The translations under genes and the position numbers were made by a program. A DNA stretch of 54,644 nucleotides from JBLNBU01 sp050260215 (GTDB lineage: Bacteria; Pseudomonadota; Alphaproteobacteria; Rhodospirillales; Magnetospirillaceae): contig JBLNBU010000028.1 in assembly GCA_050260215.1 (NCBI GenBank), positions 1-54,644 of the forward strand, written 5' to 3'. A model generated the notes under the pieces. The model had not been told where the DNA came from. It saw nothing but the letters and a program-made list of their open reading frames with translations, and made no database searches. Below are positions 50,337-54,644 of this stretch, one piece after another (positions within the stretch are counted from its first letter, which is position 1; the number at the start of each line of letters is the position of its first letter).

Positions 50337-53050
50337 CGGGAGCGCAGCCACTGGATGCCTCCCTTCAGCTCGACGACGTTGTCGCGGCGGCCGGCCAGTA
50401 CCGGCAGGCGCACCTCGAAAAGGGTGCCGCGGCCCGGCCGGGTGACCGCATCCAGGCGGCCGCCGCAGCGGGCGATAATGGCGCGCGCCATGGCCAGGCG
50501 CAGGGTGTCGCCGCTCTCGCCCGCCACCGTGGCGAACCGCGACGAGAACACGCGCGCCAGGGTTTCCTTTTCCAGCCCGCGGCCCGAGTCGCCGACCTTC
50601 AGCACCAGCTGGCTGTCGGCGATCGACGTTTCCACCGTCAGCACGCCGCCGGTCCGGGCCATGGCGCCGACACCATAGGTGCACAGGCTGGCGGTCAGCT
50701 GCTCGATGTCGGCTTCGGCGGCGATCACCAGGGCACCTTCGCCGTCCAGGCGGGCGTCGACGACCACATTGGCCGGCAGGGTCGGCCGCAGCGCATCCAG
50801 GTGGCGGGCGACGACGGCGACCGCGTCGACCGGCTGGGGCGGCTCGCCGCCGCCGATGCGGGCGATGGTCTCGCCCAGCAGCTTGGCCTCGCGGGTGGCG
50901 CGCAGCATGGCCACCACGTCGCCATAGGCGGGCTGGTCGGGCCCGATGGCAGCGGCGATGCGCTCGCCGTGGCCGATGATCGGCTGCAGCAGGGAGTCGA
51001 GATCGCGGGCGATGCCGTCGGCCAGCTGGGCGGTGGAATGGGCCTGGGTGACGCGGTTGAGCTCGGCGGCGATGCGGGCCCGTTCCTCCTCGGCCCGCTT
51101 GAGGCCGCTGACGTCGAGCGCGACGCCGTCCCATACCAGACCGTCCTCGGCATGGGCCGGGGTGGCCAGCACGCGCAGCCAGCGGACCTTGCCGCCGGGG
51201 CCGGGACGCAGGCGGAATTCCATGTCCACCGGCCGCAGCCCGGCGCGGTGCAGGGCATGGAACACGGCGGTGCGGTCCTGGGGAAGCAGGATGCGGCGCA
51301 GCACGCTGCGCACCGGCATGTCGACCGCCTCGGCCGGGGACAGGCCGGTGATGTCGCGCAGCTTGTGGCTGACGCAGGACAAGAGGGCGCCGCCGGCCTG
51401 GGGTTGGACGATGCGGAACACCACGCCGGGTAGGTGGTCGGTGACGGCGCGCAGCCGCTCGGCGTTCTCGGTCCAGCGGCGGGCCTCGAGAAGGTCGCCC
51501 TGGACCAGGCGTTCCTGCAGCAGCTGGACCAGGCGGGCAATGTCGCCCAGCTCGTCGCGGCCGGCCAGGCCGGGGACGCGGAAGGCGCGCTCGCCCTCGG
51601 CCAGGCGGCGCACGGTGGTGCCCAGCCGGCGCAGCGGCGGCAGCACGGTCCAGCCCAGCCCGGCGACCATGGCGAAGCACACCAGCACCAGCGCCGCCAG
51701 CCCGAAGCCCAGCCAGGTGGCCCGCTGCACGGCGTCGTCCTGCAGCGCCTCGACGTCGGCCGACAACTGGGCGAACATCTGCGCCTGCACCTCGGCCATG
51801 CGGTCCATGCGTTCGCTGGTGGCCTCGAACCAGTCGGCGGCGGAGTAGCGCTCGGTCTCGCCGTTCTCCAGCGCCTTGCGCATGGGCCGCAGAGCGCCCG
51901 GCTCGGCAGCGGCGCTGAAGGCGGCGGCCAGCTCGGGCGAGGCCAGGCCGGCGAAGGATTCGGCCAAGGTGCGCTGCTCGGCCGCCAGTTCCTTGATGTC
52001 GCCGTTGCGGAAGCGCTGGGGCGAGCCCGGGGTCAGCAGTGCCACGCCCACGGCCCGCTCGCGTCCGGCCCGTTCCTTGGCCTCGAGCATCAAGAGATAG
52101 GCGAAGGTGTTCTTGCTGAATTCCGACGGCAGGATGATGCGCACCACGTCGGGAACCACCGCGGTCAGGTCGTCGATGGCGGTGGTGTAGATGTCCATGC
52201 TCTGGATGGCGTCGAAGCTGCGGTCGGCGACGTCGCCGCGGATCTCGGGGATGATGTCCAGCGACTGGGTCGCCGATTCGATGCGTTCGCGCGCCGGGCC
52301 AGGGGGCAGCCGGTCCAGCACCCGCGCCGCGGCCACGTCGAAGCGCCCGTGGGCCAGGTCGGTGCGGCGGATCTGCTCGTCCAGCAGCTGGCGGCTGGCG
52401 GTGCGGTCGCTCATGTACAGGGTCGACAGGCTGCGCTCGCGCTGCAGCTCGTGCACCAGGGTGCCGACCTGGCCGTTGACCTCGTTGAGCTGGTGGACCA
52501 GGCCCATGGAACGGGCGGTCTGCTTCATGTGGTCGAAGGCGACCAGCGACAGCACCGACAGGGCCACCAGCGGCACCGCCGCCAGTAGGGCGATGCGCCA
52601 GCGTACGGTGACGATGTCGAAGCGCAGCCAGCGCGGCCCGCGGGGGCGCCGGGCCAGCCCGCGCTGGGCGAAGAACCCGCGCAGGGGCGCATCCTGGCGC
52701 ACCAGGTGATCGAGCAGCCAGGCATGGCAATAGTCGGCGACCTGGCCGACCTGTTCTGGATCGTCGTCGTCGGTGAGGGGATGGACACTGACCGGCGACT
52801 GGGCGGTCAGGTGCTCGGAACGCCGGCGCGCCACCTCGCGGTAGCCCAGGCCGGCGAGCAGGGCGTTCTCGTCGTCGACGTGGCGGGTGAAGGCGGCGAG
52901 GAAGTCGCGCAGCAGCCTTGCGGCGGCGGCGGTGTTGCCCGCGGCGCGGGCCGCCTGGGCGCGTTCGAGCAGGTCGATCAGGTGGCGGTGGGCGGCGTCG
53001 ATGCTGTCGACGCCCACGACCAGCCCCTCGTTCCATGCCAACGGTGCCAT
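50333..53050 (-). CDS. Hemerythrin-NIT-HAMP-PAS sensor with a degenerate histidine-kinase module
   Basis: A 905-residue protein. The N-terminal hemerythrin domain (about 1-130: His21, His57, Glu61, His80, His115, Asp120; the second His of the HxxxH pair is Gln84) is cytoplasmic. A membrane segment (about 152-172), a NIT nitrate/nitrite-sensing domain (about 195-440, VHELQRERSLSTLYMSD and EAKERAGRERAVGVAL), a second membrane segment (446-468), HAMP and PAS (about 535-650) follow. The H-box reads GIARDLDSLLQPIIGH with Arg682 for the phosphoacceptor His. The N-box is lost (LTASLCTYGVGAM), G1 DSGRG (821-825) survives and G2 is degenerate. It likely signals conformationally. Confidence 0.88.
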   Translation of the reverse strand: MAPLAWNEGLVVGVDSIDAAHRHLIDLLERAQAARAAGNTAAAARLLRDFLAAFTRHVDDENALLAGLGYREVARRRSEHLTAQSPVSVHPLTDDDDPEQVGQVADYCHAWLLDHLVRQDAPLRGFFAQRGLARRPRGPRWLRFDIVTVRWRIALLAAVPLVALSVLSLVAFDHMKQTARSMGLVHQLNEVNGQVGTLVHELQRERSLSTLYMSDRTASRQLLDEQIRRTDLAHGRFDVAAARVLDRLPPGPARERIESATQSLDIIPEIRGDVADRSFDAIQSMDIYTTAIDDLTAVVPDVVRIILPSEFSKNTFAYLLMLEAKERAGRERAVGVALLTPGSPQRFRNGDIKELAAEQRTLAESFAGLASPELAAAFSAAAEPGALRPMRKALENGETERYSAADWFEATSERMDRMAEVQAQMFAQLSADVEALQDDAVQRATWLGFGLAALVLVCFAMVAGLGWTVLPPLRRLGTTVRRLAEGERAFRVPGLAGRDELGDIARLVQLLQERLVQGDLLEARRWTENAERLRAVTDHLPGVVFRIVQPQAGGALLSCVSHKLRDITGLSPAEAVDMPVRSVLRRILLPQDRTAVFHALHRAGLRPVDMEFRLRPGPGGKVRWLRVLATPAHAEDGLVWDGVALDVSGLKRAEEERARIAAELNRVTQAHSTAQLADGIARDLDSLLQPIIGHGERIAAAIGPDQPAYGDVVAMLRATREAKLLGETIARIGGGEPPQPVDAVAVVARHLDALRPTLPANVVVDARLDGEGALVIAAEADIEQLTASLCTYGVGAMARTGGVLTVETSIADSQLVLKVGDSGRGLEKETLARVFSSRFATVAGESGDTLRLAMARAIIARCGGRLDAVTRPGRGTLFEVRLPVLAGRRDNVVELKGGIQWLRSR

Positions 53051-53126
53051 GCGTCCCCCCAGCCTCCGGGAATGCTAGCAGACCGAAGGTGCCACGAAAT
53101 CTATGCGGAAGGCCTGGTGCGACTCA

Positions 53127-53140
53127 TTGACACCTGTCAA
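53127..53140. promoter_or_regulatory. Perfect FNR/DNR-type palindrome in the divergent promoter region
   Basis: TTGACACCTGTCAA is a perfect TTGAC-N4-GTCAA dyad, the half-site type bound by Crp/Fnr proteins with E-x-x-S-R recognition helices. Both flanking regulators have this helix. It is 62 bp before the fnr-like start and 76 bp before the sensor start. Confidence 0.65.
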
Positions 53141-53202
53141 GGCCGCATGCGCCCGGGCCTTCCTAGACTGGCGGCCATCGGGAGATCGACTGCGAATCGA
53201 CC

Positions 53203-53928
53203 ATGAGCGTCCATCAGACCTGCCGGTTCCACGACCGGTGCCAACTGAACAAGTCGATGGGGGACGGCCCGTGCTGCCGCTTTGCCGGGCGCATGACCCT
53301 GGCCCGCGCAGCGCGCAAGGGCTTCCTGTTCCACGAGGGCGATCCGGTCAAGGGGGCCTTCATCCTGCTGACCGGCATCTTGGCGATGGAACGCCTGACC
53401 GAGCGCGGCGATCTGGTCATCGTCCGCCTGGTGCGTCCGGGCGAGCTGTTTCCCTATGTCGATCCCACCGCCGCCGAGGCCCATGCCAGCACCGCCCGCG
53501 CGCTGGGCGACGTCACCGCATGCTTCCTGTCGGGCGAGCGGCTGGCCGAGGCCATGCGCGAAGCGCCCCGCTTCAGCCTGGCCATGGTGCGGCTGGGCAG
53601 CACCCTGATGCGCCAGTCCGAGGACTCGGTCATGCGGCTGTGCAGTTCGGAATTCTCGGACCTGGTGGTGGCGGAACTCGAGGCGCTGGCCCTGCATCTC
53701 GGCCGGCGCAATCCCGACGGCGACTGGGTGTTCACCCTGCCCATGCCGTGGCGGGACTTCGCCGCCCTGGTGGGCATCACCCCGGAAAGCCTGTCCAGGC
53801 TGCTCAAGCGGCTGGGCAAGGCCGGCCGCATCCAGGTGCGCGGCCACGAGGTCACCATCGCCCCGGCCGCCGAGGGATGCGCACCCTGGGTCGCCCAGTC
53901 CGCCGGGGCGCGCTCGTTGGCCGGGTGA
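53203..53928 (+). CDS. Crp/Fnr-family regulator with an atypical N-terminal Cys cluster
   Basis: A 241-residue regulator. The sensory barrel (about 30-150) carries Cys107 in DVTACFLSG, the place of FNR Cys122. The N-terminus has Cys7, Cys13, Cys24 and Cys25 (C-x5-C-x10-CC), unlike the C-x2-C-x5-C of classical FNR, so an Fe-S cluster is possible but not certain. The HTH (ITPESLSRLLKRL) has E-x-x-S-R. It is divergent from the hemerythrin-NIT sensor with an FNR-type box between. Confidence 0.88.
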   Translation: MSVHQTCRFHDRCQLNKSMGDGPCCRFAGRMTLARAARKGFLFHEGDPVKGAFILLTGILAMERLTERGDLVIVRLVRPGELFPYVDPTAAEAHASTARALGDVTACFLSGERLAEAMREAPRFSLAMVRLGSTLMRQSEDSVMRLCSSEFSDLVVAELEALALHLGRRNPDGDWVFTLPMPWRDFAALVGITPESLSRLLKRLGKAGRIQVRGHEVTIAPAAEGCAPWVAQSAGARSLAG

Positions 53929-53932
53929 GCCT

Positions 53933-54157
53933 TCAGGCCCCCTCGGCCCCGCACGAGCACGAGCCGGCGATCTGAGCGTCGGGGCAGGGGGCGTCGCCAT
54001 AGGCGCAGAACACGCAGCACTGCCCCGGCTGGGGATGCATGGCCTGGCCGCAGCCCTTGCACACCAGTTCCCACAAGGGACCCGGCATGGCCTCGGTCTG
54101 TCGATGGCCGCAGGCGGGGCAGGTGACGGTCGATGTGTCGAACCAGGTATCGGACAT
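53933..54157 (-). CDS. GDCCVxC-domain protein (Cys form)
   Basis: A 74-residue Cys-rich protein. Two CxxC pairs (Cys13/16 and Cys33/36) form a zinc-ribbon-like unit, then GQCCVFCAYGDAPCP (Cys47, 48, 51, 58) matches the GDCCVxC (seleno)protein family. Some members have selenocysteine in this motif; here all positions are Cys codons. Function is unknown, possibly redox or metal handling. A TTG three codons upstream overlaps the hybrid-kinase stop, but ATG 54157 is preferred. Confidence 0.75.
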   Translation of the reverse strand: MSDTWFDTSTVTCPACGHRQTEAMPGPLWELVCKGCGQAMHPQPGQCCVFCAYGDAPCPDAQIAGSCSCGAEGA

Positions 54158-54162
54158 GGCTG

Positions 54163-54644
54163 TCAATATGGGCTGTCGGGCGCCGCAGGCGAAGGGACGA
54201 TGCGTTCGAGCAGGCGGATCAGCATCTCGAAGTCGACCGGCTTGCTGGCGAACTCGTTCATGCCGGCGTCCAGGCAGCGCTGCGCGTCCTCGGGGAAGGC
54301 GTTGGCGGTGATGGCGACGATGGGCACGTTGCCTGCCGGCGGCGCCAGGGCGCGGATGGCCCGGGTCGCCTCCAGCCCGTCCATGACCGGCATCTGCATG
54401 TCCATCAGCACCACGTCGAAGTGCTCGCCGGCGGCCAGGCAGTCCACCGCGGCCTGCCCGTCGCCCACCACCTTGACCGTGTGGCCGCGCCGGTGGAAAT
54501 AGGCGGCGACCAGCTTCTGGTTGACCGGATTGTCCTCGGCCAGCAGCACTTGGTAGCTGCGCCCGTTGGCGGCGGTGGCGGGCGCGCTGGCCACCCTGGC
54601 GGGCGGTTGGGCTTCGGGCAGGGGAAGCTCGAACCAGAAGGTGC
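54163..54644 (-). CDS. C-terminal receiver of a hybrid histidine kinase, N-terminus outside window
   Basis: The frame is open to the right edge. The first visible residues, TFWFELPLP, are the end of an HATPase domain, and a receiver follows: VLLAEDNPVNQKL, phosphoacceptor Asp in VVLMDMQMPVMDG, and KPVDFEMLIRLL. The GTG at 54594 is not a start but an internal codon. About 160 residues are visible, with no Hpt domain. It lies 5 bp upstream of the GDCCVxC gene in the same direction. Confidence 0.85.
   Translation of the reverse strand, partial: TFWFELPLPEAQPPARVASAPATAANGRSYQVLLAEDNPVNQKLVAAYFHRRGHTVKVVGDGQAAVDCLAAGEHFDVVLMDMQMPVMDGLEATRAIRALAPPAGNVPIVAITANAFPEDAQRCLDAGMNEFASKPVDFEMLIRLLERIVPSPAAPDSPY

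Noticed and set aside
49635..53036. A 1133-codon frame joining the sensor region to the Crp/Fnr gene
   Set aside because: Only its last 233 codons are real; upstream it is out of frame with the hemerythrin-NIT sensor. The apparent fusion is an artefact of GC-rich open frames.

Overview
The window is high-GC, gene-dense DNA from an alphaproteobacterium. The gene content fits Rhodospirillales, and Magnetospirillum/Phaeospirillum-like spirilla in particular. The evidence for this is the histidine-gene string hisG-hisD-UPF0262-LMW phosphatase-maf-rng-yacG, a compact Coq7, many PAS-type histidine kinases, three hemerythrin-domain proteins, and a respiratory uptake hydrogenase. The taxon is an inference; no rRNA gene is present. 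There are two tRNA genes (Thr-GGT and Phe-GAA). I see no insertion sequence, prophage or CRISPR array.

Left part (1-7.2 kb): a minus-strand hyb-type [NiFe]-hydrogenase operon, hybO-hybA-hybB-hybC-protease-hypC-hupK, running off the left edge. It starts from a textbook sigma-54 promoter with upstream palindromes and has three stacked hairpins between the large-subunit gene and its protease. From 7.3 to 13.9 kb come a diguanylate cyclase, MeaB GTPase, DsbB-like protein, Coq7, a tandem UspA protein, a kinase-like/ATPase fusion and dCTP deaminase. From 14 to 24 kb come tRNA-Thr, a PAS-GAF kinase, several small secreted or membrane proteins, an XRE regulator, 6-phosphogluconolactonase, a RarD-like transporter and an OmpR/EnvZ-type pair divergent from a bacteriohemerythrin.

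Centre (24.5-29.7 kb): the tightly overlapping hisG-hisD-UPF0262-phosphatase-maf-rng-yacG run, followed by tRNA-Phe. infA, often found in this string, is absent from its expected place.

Right part (29.9-54.6 kb): a sensory region. Two operons each couple a stand-alone periplasmic binding protein to a kinase and a receiver protein (PhnD-like SBP/HK/RR; LivK-like SBP/HK/hybrid HK). Between them is a MerR-type cobalamin-binding regulator with the Wx9EH and ExHxxG signatures of CarH/LitR photoreceptors and two matching operator palindromes upstream. Further on are a DUF992 protein, a NodU-type carbamoyltransferase, a hemerythrin variant lacking ligands, an FmdE-like protein and an orphan FliD-like protein.

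The most unusual locus is at 49.6-53.9 kb. A 905-residue membrane sensor (hemerythrin + NIT + HAMP + PAS) ends in a histidine-kinase-like module that has lost its phosphoacceptor His and N-box. It overlaps a Crp/Fnr regulator by 4 bp and faces a second, Cys-rich Fnr regulator across an intergenic region holding a perfect FNR-type palindrome. This looks like a nitrogen-oxide/oxygen sensing unit that does not signal by normal His-Asp phosphotransfer.
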